Assembly: GCF_037029465.1 (NCBI RefSeq) | Contig: NZ_JAYMEM010000001.1 | Coordinates: 1 to 64,000, forward strand | Direction of reading: 5' to 3' | DNA from: Mesoflavibacter sp037029465 | Lineage (GTDB): Bacteria > Bacteroidota > Bacteroidia > Flavobacteriales > Flavobacteriaceae | DNA: 64,000 bases | In this document: piece by piece, positions 34,914 to 43,698 of the stretch | How the letters are laid out: every line of letters starts with the position of its first letter | Numbering within the stretch: the first letter of the stretch is position 1 | Program-made: the position numbers and the translations under genes | Notes under the pieces: generated by a model | The model's input: only the letters and a program-made list of their open reading frames with translations | Database searches by the model: none | What the model was told of the DNA's origin: nothing

Positions 34914-35627
34914 ATGACTGAAGACACAAAACCTATAGACGACTATTTAGACAATCATTACATCCATAAAAGTAATTGGTTAAGGGCTGCAGTACTTGGT
35001 GCTAATGACGGTATCTTATCTACCGCCAGTCTAGCTATTGGTGTAGCAACTGCAAGCCACTTAAGAGAGCCTATTATACTTGCTACAGTTGCAGGATTAG
35101 TCGCTGGTGCATTATCTATGGCAGCAGGAGAATACGTGTCTGTAAGCTCGCAAACCGATATTGAAAAAGCCGATATTGAACGTGAAAAACAAGAGCTTGA
35201 AGACATGCCCGAAATTGAATTACAACGTCTAGCCGATATATATGAAGAAAGAGGTCTAAAGAAAGAGACAGCTATGTTAGTTGCTAAAGAACTTACTGAA
35301 CACGATGCTTTAGGCGCACACATAAGAGACGAATTGGGTATAAACGAAATTAGTCAAGCTAATCCAATACAAGCTGCCATAGCTTCTGGATCTGCTTTTA
35401 CTTTTGGCGGTGCTTTACCGCTTTTAGTTACTTTGTTTTTACCCATTAAACACATGGAATATTATTTATACGGATTTTCTATTTTATTTTTAATATTACT
35501 AGGTGCAATAGCTGCAAAAACTGGTGGTTCAAATATTTTCAAAGCTGTTATTAGAATTACCTTTTGGGGTACTGTAGCCATGGGATTAACCGCATTAGTA
35601 GGTTATTTATTTGGCGTAAGTGTATAG
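34914..35627 (+). CDS. VIT/CCC1-family metal transporter
   Basis: 237-residue membrane protein of the vacuolar iron transporter family, which moves ferrous iron or manganese. The first helices contain LRAAVLGANDGILSTASLAIG and AGALSMAAGEYVSVSSQTDIE (positions about 23-85), the family signature; a cytoplasmic glutamate-rich helical domain (IEREKQELEDMPEIELQRLA) carries metal-binding residues; three more helices follow. It lies 62 bases downstream of the receptor gene in the same direction, and a terminator follows. A link between this transporter and the signalling locus is possible but rests on position only. Confidence 0.93.
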   Translation: MTEDTKPIDDYLDNHYIHKSNWLRAAVLGANDGILSTASLAIGVATASHLREPIILATVAGLVAGALSMAAGEYVSVSSQTDIEKADIEREKQELEDMPEIELQRLADIYEERGLKKETAMLVAKELTEHDALGAHIRDELGINEISQANPIQAAIASGSAFTFGGALPLLVTLFLPIKHMEYYLYGFSILFLILLGAIAAKTGGSNIFKAVIRITFWGTVAMGLTALVGYLFGVSV

Positions 35628-35651
35628 TGTATAATGACATCCTAATAAATA

Positions 35652-35682
35652 AAAAAAACACCTAAAATTTAGGTGTTTTTTT
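35652..35682 (+). terminator. Bidirectional terminator between VIT gene and amidinotransferase gene
   Basis: CACCTAA and TTAGGTG pair around AAT, extended by runs of A and T on both sides. It can end both the plus-strand VIT transcript and the convergent minus-strand gene. Confidence 0.85.
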
Positions 35683-35709
35683 ATTATATAAGTTTTAAAA
35701 AGGAATATA

Positions 35710-36624
35710 TTAATCACGAATTAATGGCATTGTACTACAACGTAGCAAGCCTTCTTGTTTTGCTATTTCGGCGTAAGGCACTTCTTCAACAGTAAAACCA
35801 TTTTCTCTAAGCCAAGTATTTAAACGCGTGAAGTTTTGTTCAGAAATAATAACGTTTTCAGAAATAGAAAAAATATTACTATTCATATTATACATTTCTT
35901 CTTTGGTTATAATAAAGCAGTTGTCTTTACCAAAGTAATTAAGTAGCCATTCAAATTCGGTTTCATCTCTAAATCCTTCTTTGTGTAAGATTGCTTTATC
36001 GGTTCCTATAGGTTGAAAACAACAATCTAAATGCAATGCATTATCGTAAGGATTGGTTTGTGATTTATTTAAATCGAAACTCTTTACTTTTTTATGAGGA
36101 AATTTTTCTTTGATGTAATCTACACCTGCTTGATTGGTTCTAGCAACAATATAATCTGAATAATCTTCACCTCTGTAAGTGCCGATAAAAATATAATCGT
36201 TCCAAAGCATTACATCTCCTCCTTCTATATGAGCTTCTTCTGGAGGACGAATTAATTTATTAGGATCTATTTGATCTATGACATATTGTATCGCTTCTAA
36301 TTCGTTTTCACGATCAGGAAGAATATTTGCTTTTACAAACACATCATCTATTACAAAAGCTATATCTCTTGCAAAAATCTGATTACAATTTTCTATTAAT
36401 TCTGGTCTATAAACCTTAACATCATACTTTTCAAAAACTTTAGCTACAGCTTCCATTTCTTTTACCATATCTTTTTCTATTGGATATGTACCAGCTTTAA
36501 TATGTTCTAAAGATTTTGGATCGTAAGCCTCTTCTATTTTGGGAGTTGGACCATTACTTTTTGCGGTTCCTAAAACTACAGCCCGAAGCCGAGATGTTTC
36601 GTTTTTTACATTTAATTTTAGCAT
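35710..36624 (-). CDS. Arginine deiminase/dimethylargininase-like amidinotransferase-fold enzyme
   Basis: 304 residues with the pentein fold typical of arginine-modifying hydrolases. Conserved elements are NCNQIFARDIAFVI, AHIEGGDVML (acid/guanidine binding), the catalytic histidine in NALHLDCCFQPI, NMNSNIFSISENVI, and the catalytic cysteine in GLLRCSTMPLIRD at the C-terminus. The set fits hydrolysis of arginine, dimethylarginine or a related compound; I cannot choose between them. It precedes gltA and eno in a minus-strand group, each gene with its own terminator. Confidence 0.88.
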   Translation of the reverse strand: MLKLNVKNETSRLRAVVLGTAKSNGPTPKIEEAYDPKSLEHIKAGTYPIEKDMVKEMEAVAKVFEKYDVKVYRPELIENCNQIFARDIAFVIDDVFVKANILPDRENELEAIQYVIDQIDPNKLIRPPEEAHIEGGDVMLWNDYIFIGTYRGEDYSDYIVARTNQAGVDYIKEKFPHKKVKSFDLNKSQTNPYDNALHLDCCFQPIGTDKAILHKEGFRDETEFEWLLNYFGKDNCFIITKEEMYNMNSNIFSISENVIISEQNFTRLNTWLRENGFTVEEVPYAEIAKQEGLLRCSTMPLIRD

Positions 36625-36641
36625 AAAGTAAATATATAAAA

Positions 36642-36668
36642 AAGCTTCATAACATAATTATGAAGCTT
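36642..36668 (-). terminator. gltA terminator
   Basis: AAGCTTCATAA and TTATGAAGCTT form a perfect 11-base stem with loop CATAA and a U-run on the minus strand. Confidence 0.85.
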
Positions 36669-36691
36669 GTTTTTTTGAAGTTATTTTAGGT

Positions 36692-37978
36692 CTATCTTTC
36701 GTTGATAGATTTAAATTCTCTGAGGTTTTCACCAATGTAAATTTGTCTTGGACGACCAATTGGTTCTTTACGTAAGCGCATTTCTCTCCACTGTGCAATC
36801 CAACCTGGTAAACGTCCTAAAGCAAACATTACTGTAAACATTTCTACAGGAATACCCATTGCTCTGTAAATAATTCCTGAATAGAAATCTACGTTTGGAT
36901 ATAATTTACGTTGTACAAAGTAATCATCACTTAATGCTTCTGAAGCTAATCCTTTAGCTATATCTAATACTGGATCTTCAACGCCTAAATCTCCTAATAC
37001 TTCATCTGCAGCTTTTTTGATAATTTTTGCACGTGGATCAAAGTTTTTATACACACGGTGACCGAAGCCCATTAAACGGAAAGGATCTTCTTTATCCTTA
37101 GCTTTAGCCATGTACTTTTTTGTATCTCCACCATCTTCTTTAATTGCTTCAAGCATTTCTAAAACTGCTTGGTTTGCTCCACCGTGAAGTGGTCCCCAAA
37201 GTGCAGAAATACCAGCCGATAAAGATGCAAATAAACCTGCATGAGAAGAACCTACTATTCTTACAGTTGAAGTAGAACAGTTTTGCTCGTGATCTGCATG
37301 TAATATTAATAATTTATCCAATGCATTTACTAAGATTTCACTTTGCTCATAGTCGTGATTTGGTTTTTCAAACATCATTTTTAAGATGTTTTCTACATAA
37401 CCTAACTTATCGCTTCCGTAGTTAAGAGGTAAACCTTGTTTTTTACGCATTGTCCAAGCTACAAGAACAGGAAACTTACCTAATATCTTAACAATAGCTT
37501 TGTACATATCTTCTTCTGAATTCACATTTACAGAAGAAGGATTAAAAGCTGTTAAAGCACTGGTTAAAGATGCTAAAACACCCATTGGATGTGCTGACTT
37601 AGGGAAAGCGTCTAATATTTTCTTTACATCATCATCTACTACAGACTCGTTTTTAATATCTGTATGAAACTTGTCTAATTGTTCTTTAGTTGGTAATTCT
37701 CCAAAGATCAATAAATAAGCAACCTCTAAAAAGTCTGCTTTTTCAGCTAAATCTTCAATAGCATAACCTCTATATCTTAATACACCTTCTTCCCCATTTA
37801 AAAAAGTAATAGCACTTTCACAAGACCCTGTGTTTTTATAACCTGGATCTATAGTTGTAACGCCACCAGTTACACTTCTAAGTGATTTAATATCTATTCC
37901 TATTTCATTTTCTGTACCTACGATTAATGGAAATTCGTGTTTTTCGCCATTAACCTCTAGAATTGCTGTATTTGACAT
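36692..37978 (-). CDS. gltA: Citrate synthase
   Basis: Condenses acetyl-CoA and oxaloacetate at the entrance of the citric acid cycle. The 428-residue length and N-terminal beta domain (SNTAILEVNGEKHEFPLIVG) mark the type II, NADH-sensitive-like group. Active-site residues are visible: His in LHADHEQNCSTSTVRIVGSS, His in LWGPLHGGANQAVLEML, the motif MGFGHRVYKNFDPRA, and the arginine near FYSGIIYRAMGIP. Confidence 0.97.
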   Translation of the reverse strand: MSNTAILEVNGEKHEFPLIVGTENEIGIDIKSLRSVTGGVTTIDPGYKNTGSCESAITFLNGEEGVLRYRGYAIEDLAEKADFLEVAYLLIFGELPTKEQLDKFHTDIKNESVVDDDVKKILDAFPKSAHPMGVLASLTSALTAFNPSSVNVNSEEDMYKAIVKILGKFPVLVAWTMRKKQGLPLNYGSDKLGYVENILKMMFEKPNHDYEQSEILVNALDKLLILHADHEQNCSTSTVRIVGSSHAGLFASLSAGISALWGPLHGGANQAVLEMLEAIKEDGGDTKKYMAKAKDKEDPFRLMGFGHRVYKNFDPRAKIIKKAADEVLGDLGVEDPVLDIAKGLASEALSDDYFVQRKLYPNVDFYSGIIYRAMGIPVEMFTVMFALGRLPGWIAQWREMRLRKEPIGRPRQIYIGENLREFKSINER

Positions 37979-38098
37979 ATATTTGATTTGTATAATTTAG
38001 TTTGAATAAGTGCTGTAAAAGTACGAAATGTAAGCCGATTTTTAAAGCGTATTAACATGGATTTTGCTATATTGATATAGTTATTTGCTATCAAAAAA

Positions 38099-38126
38099 AA
38101 AACTCTCATCGTTTTGATGAGAGTTT
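38099..38126 (-). terminator. eno terminator
   Basis: AAAACTCTCATC and GATGAGAGTTTT form a 12-base stem with a GTTT loop and a long U-run on the minus strand. Confidence 0.85.
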
Positions 38127-38153
38127 TTGAATAATTTTATATATAAAAAGTAA

Positions 38154-39446
38154 TTATCTATTTACTTTAAAAGCTTTTTCTTTTGGATAATAAGCTACAT
38201 CTCCTAATTCTTCTTCTATACGAAGTAATTGGTTGTATTTAGCCATACGATCACTACGTGATGCAGATCCTGTTTTTATTTGTCCACAGTTTAATGCCAC
38301 AGCTAAATCTGCAATAGTATTATCTTCAGTTTCTCCTGATCTGTGAGACATAACCGAAGTATATCCCGCATTATGAGCCATGTTTACTGCTGCAATAGTT
38401 TCAGTTAAAGTACCAATTTGGTTTACTTTAATTAAAATTGAATTAGCTATATCTTGGTCAATTCCTCTAGATAAACGCTCTACGTTGGTTACATATAAAT
38501 CATCACCAACTAATTGTACTTTATCTCCGATTTTTTCGGTTAAGTATTTCCAACCTTCCCAATCGTTTTCATCCATACCATCCTCAATAGAAATAATTGG
38601 ATATTTACTTGCTAATTCTGCTAAGTAATCTGCTTGCTCTTGACTAGTTCTTACGACACCTTTATCGCCTTCAAATTTTGTGTAATCGTATTTTCCGTCT
38701 ACATAAAATTCTGCAGAAGCACAATCTAAAGCAATCATTACATCATCACCTAAGTTATATCCTGCATTTTTAACTGCTTTTGCAATTGTATCAAGTGCAT
38801 CTTCTGTACCATCTAAAGTTGGTGCAAAACCACCTTCGTCACCTACAGCTGTACTTAAATCTCTATCGTGTAATACTTTTTTAAGATTATGGAAAATTTC
38901 TGTTCCCATTTGCAATGCATGTGAAAAGTTTTTTGCTTTTACAGGCATTACCATAAACTCTTGAAATGCAATTGGAGCGTCACTATGTGAACCTCCGTTA
39001 ATGATATTCATCATTGGAACAGGTAAAGTATTTGCACTTACACCACCAACGTATCTATAAAGAGGCATACCTAACTCTGCTGCTGCTGCTTTTGCAACTG
39101 CTAAAGACACACCTAAAATAGCATTAGCACCTAATTTAGATTTATTTGGTGTACCATCTATTTTACACATTAATGTGTCAATATAGTTTTGTTCAAAAAC
39201 GTTAACACCAAGCAATTCTTCAGCTAAAATATTATTAACATTATCTACTGCTTTGGTTACACCTTTACCCATATATTTATCGCCACCATCTCTAAGCTCT
39301 ACCGCTTCATGTTCTCCAGTTGAAGCACCAGAAGGAACTGCTGCTCTTCCTAAAAATCCATTTTCAGTTTCTACATCAACTTCCACTGTTGGGTTTCCTC
39401 TGGAATCAAAAATTTGTCTTGCGTGAACATTGATTATAACACTCAT
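38154..39446 (-). CDS. eno: Enolase
   Basis: Interconverts 2-phosphoglycerate and phosphoenolpyruvate. 430 residues. Key features are the N-terminal ARQIFDSRGNPTVEVDV, the loop AAVPSGASTGEHEAVELRD, the histidine loop NGGSHSDAPIAFQEFM, the magnesium ligands in ALDCASAEFY, SIEDGMDENDWEGW and LVGDDLYVTN, the catalytic lysine in ILIKVNQIGTLTE, and SVMSHRSGETED. It is not grouped with other glycolytic genes here. Confidence 0.98.
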   Translation of the reverse strand: MSVIINVHARQIFDSRGNPTVEVDVETENGFLGRAAVPSGASTGEHEAVELRDGGDKYMGKGVTKAVDNVNNILAEELLGVNVFEQNYIDTLMCKIDGTPNKSKLGANAILGVSLAVAKAAAAELGMPLYRYVGGVSANTLPVPMMNIINGGSHSDAPIAFQEFMVMPVKAKNFSHALQMGTEIFHNLKKVLHDRDLSTAVGDEGGFAPTLDGTEDALDTIAKAVKNAGYNLGDDVMIALDCASAEFYVDGKYDYTKFEGDKGVVRTSQEQADYLAELASKYPIISIEDGMDENDWEGWKYLTEKIGDKVQLVGDDLYVTNVERLSRGIDQDIANSILIKVNQIGTLTETIAAVNMAHNAGYTSVMSHRSGETEDNTIADLAVALNCGQIKTGSASRSDRMAKYNQLLRIEEELGDVAYYPKEKAFKVNR

Positions 39447-39472
39447 ATTTTTAATTTTTAGTTATTTATAGT

Positions 39473-39480
39473 CAAATTTA
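39473..39480 (-). promoter_or_regulatory. Probable -7 box of eno
   Basis: TAAATTTG on the minus strand, 26 bases before the ATG, matches TAnnTTTG. No TTG at the -33 distance. Confidence 0.45.
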
Positions 39481-39556
39481 CGGCTAAAATCTCACTATAA
39501 ATAGCTTTAAAGTAAGAAATACATAAAATTTAATCTATATCGTTTTAGTAAAAGAA

Positions 39557-39590
39557 AAAAGGCAACGAAATTTAAAATTCATTGCCTTTT
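39557..39590 (-). terminator. carA terminator
   Basis: AAAAGGCAA and TTGCCTTTT pair, with GAA/TTC pairing further inside, and T-rich sequence follows on the minus strand. It begins six bases after the carA stop. Confidence 0.8.
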
Positions 39591-39595
39591 TATTA

Positions 39596-40699
39596 TTAGT
39601 TTGATTTGATATTTTCTATGAATTGATCAAAAAGATAAGTTGAGTCGTTTGGACCTGGACTTGCTTCTGGATGATACTGTACAGAGAATACATTTTTGGA
39701 TTTCATTTTTAAACCAGCAACAGTATTATCGTTAAGATGTACGTGTGTGATTTCTAAATCTGGATGTGCTTCTGCTTCTTCTCTATTTACCGCAAACCCG
39801 TGGTTTTGAGATGTTATTTCACCTTTACCAGTTTCTAAGTTCATGATTGGGTGATTTATACCTCTATGTCCGTGGTGCATTTTGTAAGTAGAAATTCCGT
39901 TAGCTAAAGCGATAACTTGGTGACCTAAACAAATTCCAAATAAAGGGAGATTTTTATCTATAATTTGTTTTGCTACTTCAATAGCTCCTTTTAAAGGTTC
40001 TGGATCACCAGGTCCATTTGATAAAAAATAGCCATCAGGATTCCAATCACTCATATCTTTAAAAGTACTATCAAAAGGGAAGACTTTTATATATGCGCCA
40101 CGTGTTGCTAAATTACGAAGGATGTTCTTTTTTATTCCTATATCTAATGCAGCTATCTTTATAGGAGCATTTTCATCTCCTACATAATATGCTTCTTTAG
40201 TTGATACTTTAGAGGCAAGTTCTAAACCATTCATTGATGGTACTTTTGCTAATTGCTCTTTTAAACCTTCAACATTATCAACTTCAGTAGAAATAACTGC
40301 ATTCATCGCTCCGTTTTCACGTATGTACGTAACTAATGCGCGTGTATCTACATCAGAAATTGCTAAAAGATTGTGTTTGTTTAAAAAATCTTCTAATGAT
40401 CCATCTGCTTTTACTCGGGAAAAATCATAACTAAAGTTACGACAAATTAATCCTGATATTTTAATTGAGTCAGATTCAACTTCTTCATCATTAACTCCAT
40501 AATTACCAATATGCGCATTGGTTGTTACCATTAATTGTCCATAGTAAGACGGATCTGTAAATATTTCTTGATAACCAGTCATGCCGGTATTAAAACATAC
40601 TTCTCCAAAAGCAGTGCCTTCTTTGCCTACTGCTTTTCCATGAAAAATTGTTCCGTCTTCTAATAAGATAAGTGCTTTTTTAAGTTTTTGATATTTCAT
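39596..40699 (-). CDS. carA: Carbamoyl-phosphate synthase small subunit
   Basis: Glutaminase subunit that feeds ammonia to CarB for arginine and pyrimidine synthesis; carB is not in the window. ATG 40699 is preferred since the family starts with KKALILLEDGTIFHGKAVG; the longer frame to 40729 would begin inside the upstream terminator. The N-terminal domain has GEVCFNTGMTGYQEIFTDP and the class I amidotransferase domain shows NGPGDPEPL, the catalytic cysteine in LFGICLGHQVIALA and the histidine in VQYHPEASPGP. 367 residues. It follows the ribosomal operon after only 36 bases beyond the terminator. Confidence 0.96.
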   Translation of the reverse strand: MKYQKLKKALILLEDGTIFHGKAVGKEGTAFGEVCFNTGMTGYQEIFTDPSYYGQLMVTTNAHIGNYGVNDEEVESDSIKISGLICRNFSYDFSRVKADGSLEDFLNKHNLLAISDVDTRALVTYIRENGAMNAVISTEVDNVEGLKEQLAKVPSMNGLELASKVSTKEAYYVGDENAPIKIAALDIGIKKNILRNLATRGAYIKVFPFDSTFKDMSDWNPDGYFLSNGPGDPEPLKGAIEVAKQIIDKNLPLFGICLGHQVIALANGISTYKMHHGHRGINHPIMNLETGKGEITSQNHGFAVNREEAEAHPDLEITHVHLNDNTVAGLKMKSKNVFSVQYHPEASPGPNDSTYLFDQFIENIKSN

Positions 40700-40734
40700 T
40701 GTAATAATAAAGGTTTCACAAAATTGCATAAAAA

Positions 40735-40763
40735 AAAGGATAATCTAAAATAGATTATCCTTT
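40735..40763 (-). terminator. Terminator of the ribosomal protein superoperon
   Basis: AAAGGATAATCTA and TAGATTATCCTTT form a 13-base perfect stem with an AAA loop, followed by T on the minus strand, 24 bases past the rplQ stop. This is the end of the rpsL-rplQ gene series. Confidence 0.88.
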
Positions 40764-40786
40764 ATATGTTAAATGCTTATTAACAT

Positions 40787-41257
40787 TTATTCTTCTTCGT
40801 TAGTTGCTGTGTTATCAACTTTAGCTGCAGCTGGTTTAGAACCACCACGTCTACTTCTTCTTGTTGATTTTTTAGGCTTATTACCAGCGTTATAGATTTC
40901 GTTATAATCTACTAACTCGATCATAGCCATATCAGCGTTATCTCCTAAACGATTACCTAATTTGATAATACGTGTATATCCACCTGGCCTGTCTCCTACT
41001 TTAGTTGCTACTTCTCTAAATAATTCTGTAACAGCCTCTTTTTGTCTTAATCGACTAAAAACGATACGTCTATTATGAGTAGTATCTTCTTTAGCTTTAG
41101 TAATCATTGGCTCTACAAAAACTTTTAAAGCTTTTGCTTTAGCAACAGTAGTGTTGATACGCTTGTGCTCTATTAAAGAACAAGCCATGTTAGCTAACAT
41201 AGATTTTCTATGTGCTGTTTTTCTACCTAAGTGGTTTATTTTTTTTCCGTGTCTCAT
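40787..41257 (-). CDS. rplQ: 50S ribosomal protein L17
   Basis: 156 residues; core motif MRHGKKINHLGRKTAHRKSM and the later VEPMITKAKEDTTHNRR and RPGGYTRIIKLGNRLGDNAD identify L17. An alanine-, lysine- and glutamate-rich C-terminal tail of about 35 residues (GNKPKKSTRRSRRGGSKPAA onward) extends beyond the E. coli protein. Last gene of the alpha operon, after rpoA. Confidence 0.97.
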   Translation of the reverse strand: MRHGKKINHLGRKTAHRKSMLANMACSLIEHKRINTTVAKAKALKVFVEPMITKAKEDTTHNRRIVFSRLRQKEAVTELFREVATKVGDRPGGYTRIIKLGNRLGDNADMAMIELVDYNEIYNAGNKPKKSTRRSRRGGSKPAAAKVDNTATNEEE

Positions 41258-41317
41258 GACATTTTTGTTTTAACCATCATCTTGCTCTACCCTTTTTGAG
41301 GAGCAAAATATGAAGTG

Positions 41318-42310
41318 TTAGTCTTTATCTAATTTGTATTTTGAAAGATCCATACCGAAGTTAAGACCTTTAACATTAACAAGCTCTTCAAGCTCTGTTA
41401 AAGATTTTTTACCAAAGTTACGGAACTTCATTAAATCATTTTTATTGAAAGATACCAAGTCACCTAAAGTATCTACTTCTGCAGCTTTTAAACAGTTAAG
41501 AGCACGAACAGATAAATCCATATCTACTAACTTAGTTTTAAGCAACTGTCTCATATGAAGCGATTCTTCATCATAAGTTTCAGTTTGAGCTATCTCATCA
41601 GCTTCTAAAGTAATTCTCTCGTCTGAGAATAACATAAAGTGGTGAATTAACGTTTTAGCTGCTTCTGTTAAAGCATCTTGTGGATTTATAGAACCATCTG
41701 TTTGAATCTCGAAAACTAACTTTTCATAATCAGTTTTTTGCTCTACACGATAATTTTCAATGCTGTATTTAACATTTTTAATTGGTGTATAAATCGAATC
41801 TGTAAAAATTGTTCCTATAGGAGCTGTAGCTTTTTTGTTTTCTTCAGCAGGAACATAACCTCTACCTTTTTCGATAGTGATTTCCATGTTAATATTTACT
41901 TTTGGATCTAAGTTACAGATTACTTGATCTGCGTTTAATACTTGAAATCCTGAAATAAATTTTTGAAAATCTCCAGCAACGATTTGTTCTTGTCCAGAAA
42001 TTGAAATTGAAACAGACTCATTATCTACATCTTCTATTTGACGCTTAAAACGAACTTGTTTTAAGTTTAAGATAATTTCTGTTACGTCTTCAACAACACC
42101 TGGTATTGTAGAAAATTCGTGATCTACACCTTCTATTCTAACTGATGTTATTGCAAAACCTTCTAAAGATGAAAGTAAAACTCTACGTAAAGCATTACCA
42201 ACTGTTAAACCATAACCTGGTTCTAATGGTCTGAATTCGAATTTACCTTCGAAATCAGTAGAATCAATCATGATTACTTTATCAGGTTTTTGAAAATTAA
42301 ATACTGCCAT
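41318..42310 (-). CDS. rpoA: DNA-directed RNA polymerase subunit alpha
   Basis: 330 residues. The N-terminal domain drives alpha dimerisation and core assembly (FEFRPLEPGYGLTVGNALRR, SSLEGFAITSVRIEGVDHEF, NGRGYVP-like region GRGYVPAEENK); the C-terminal domain (about 250-330; LLKTKLVDMDLSVRALNCLK, FGKKSLTELEELV) contacts DNA and activators. It lies between rpsD and rplQ, the standard alpha-operon position. Confidence 0.98.
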   Translation of the reverse strand: MAVFNFQKPDKVIMIDSTDFEGKFEFRPLEPGYGLTVGNALRRVLLSSLEGFAITSVRIEGVDHEFSTIPGVVEDVTEIILNLKQVRFKRQIEDVDNESVSISISGQEQIVAGDFQKFISGFQVLNADQVICNLDPKVNINMEITIEKGRGYVPAEENKKATAPIGTIFTDSIYTPIKNVKYSIENYRVEQKTDYEKLVFEIQTDGSINPQDALTEAAKTLIHHFMLFSDERITLEADEIAQTETYDEESLHMRQLLKTKLVDMDLSVRALNCLKAAEVDTLGDLVSFNKNDLMKFRNFGKKSLTELEELVNVKGLNFGMDLSKYKLDKD

Positions 42311-42403
42311 ATTGTTCTTCGTTTTAATTGTTATTTAGTTGCGCGGTTTATAAGTTTGAAGAGATACGAATAAACCCTTTGGCTAAATACCAATGTTAAT
42401 TTA

Positions 42404-43009
42404 TTATTTAGAGTATAATTCGACGATGAATTGCTCGTTAATATTTTCTGGTATTTGAATTCTTGCTGGTACAGATACAAAAGTTCCTTCTTTTTTCTCT
42501 GTATTCCAAGTAATCCATTCAAATACATTACTTGAATTTGAAAGTGATCTTTCTATAGCTTCAAGTGATTTAGATTTTTCTCTTACTGCAACAACATCTC
42601 CTGCTTTTAATTGGTATGAAGGAATATTTACTACTTCACCATTAACAGTAATATGTCTGTGAGAAACTAATTGTCTTGCTCCTCTTCTTGAAGGAGAGAT
42701 ACCCATTCTAAATACAACGTTATCTAATCTAGACTCACACAATTGTAATAAAACTTCACCTGTAATTCCAGGTGCTGCTGTTGCTCTTTTAAACATGTTT
42801 CTGAATTGCTTTTCTAAAATACCATAAGTATATTTAGCTTTTTGCTTTTCCATTAATTGGATTGCATATTCAGATTTTTTACCACGTCTTTTGTTTGCTC
42901 CATGTTGTCCTGGAGGGTAATTTCTTTTTTCGAAAGCTTTATCGTCTCCGAAGATAGCTTCGCCAAATTTACGAGCTATTTTAGTTTTAGGACCAGTATA
43001 TCTTGCCAT
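42404..43009 (-). CDS. rpsD: 30S ribosomal protein S4
   Basis: 201 residues; N-terminal ARYTGPKTKIARKFGEAIFG, the central helical region, and the S4 RNA-binding domain (ESRLDNVVFRMGISPSRRGA, VSHRHITVNGEVVNIPSYQL). No zinc-binding cysteines in the N-terminus. S4 initiates 30S assembly and in enterobacteria represses its own operon. Here a 189-base gap with a hairpin precedes the gene. Confidence 0.97.
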   Translation of the reverse strand: MARYTGPKTKIARKFGEAIFGDDKAFEKRNYPPGQHGANKRRGKKSEYAIQLMEKQKAKYTYGILEKQFRNMFKRATAAPGITGEVLLQLCESRLDNVVFRMGISPSRRGARQLVSHRHITVNGEVVNIPSYQLKAGDVVAVREKSKSLEAIERSLSNSSNVFEWITWNTEKKEGTFVSVPARIQIPENINEQFIVELYSK

Positions 43010-43110
43010 TTTTAAATTAATTAAAGAGTGATTATGAATTAAGGTCTTAATCTTATCCTTCGATAATCGTTAATCTCTTGTTATACTTGTTTATTAAATT
43101 TTTCAGTTTG

Positions 43111-43118
43111 CAAATTTA
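43111..43118 (-). promoter_or_regulatory. Possible internal -7 box before rpsD
   Basis: TAAATTTG on the minus strand lies just downstream of the 43124-43162 hairpin and about 100 bases before rpsD. It could start an rpsD-rpoA-rplQ transcript; no -33 TTG is at the usual distance. Confidence 0.35.
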
Positions 43119-43123
43119 TGCAA

Positions 43124-43162
43124 AAAATTAATACCATCTGTAAAACAGATGATATTAATTTT
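43124..43162 (-). terminator. Terminator-like hairpin between rpsK and rpsD
   Basis: A 17-base stem with one mismatch (43124-43140 with 43146-43162; core CCATCTG and CAGATGA, loop TAAAA) lies in a 189-base gap and continues into T-rich sequence on the minus strand. It may be an internal terminator or attenuator of the alpha operon. Confidence 0.6.
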
Positions 43163-43198
43163 ATAATGTATTTTAATGACGTAAAAGGTTTTACGTTA

Positions 43199-43591
43199 TT
43201 AAACTCTTCTTCTTTTAGGAGGACGACATCCGTTGTGTGGTAATGGAGTAACATCTACGATTTCGGTTACTTCGATACCTGCATTGTGAATAGAACGGAT
43301 AGCAGATTCTCTACCATTACCAGGACCTTTCACATAAACTTTCACCTTTTTTAAACCAGCCTCTTTAGCTACACCTGAAGCATCTTCTGCTGCTAATTGC
43401 GCTGCATAAGGAGTATTTTTTTTAGATCCTCTAAAGCCCATCTTACCTGCAGATGACCATGAAATTACGTCACCTTTTTTGTTTGTAAGTGAGATAATGA
43501 TGTTGTTAAAAGAAGCTGTGATGTGTGCTTCTCCTACAGCATCAATAATAACTTTACGTTTTTTTGTACTTTTAGCGTTTGTCTTTGCCAT
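43199..43591 (-). CDS. rpsK: 30S ribosomal protein S11
   Basis: 130 residues; the conserved EAHITASFNNIIISLTNKKG, WSSAGKMGFRGSKKNTPYA and the C-terminal DVTPLPHNGCRPPKRRRV define S11, which sits in the 30S platform near the mRNA exit and S7. It follows rpsM across a 107-base gap. Confidence 0.98.
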   Translation of the reverse strand: MAKTNAKSTKKRKVIIDAVGEAHITASFNNIIISLTNKKGDVISWSSAGKMGFRGSKKNTPYAAQLAAEDASGVAKEAGLKKVKVYVKGPGNGRESAIRSIHNAGIEVTEIVDVTPLPHNGCRPPKRRRV

Positions 43592-43698
43592 ATTATTATT
43601 GTTCTTTGTTTTTAGTTAATAGTCGCTAGAATCCTAAACCTTTTATAATTTCAAACAGATTCCTTCCAACGTCTAAATACTAAAGACCAAATTGTTTA

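Noticed and set aside
42331..42528. Minus-strand frame between rpoA and rpsD
   Set aside because: It overlaps the 3' end of rpsD in another frame and its translation has no recognisable features.
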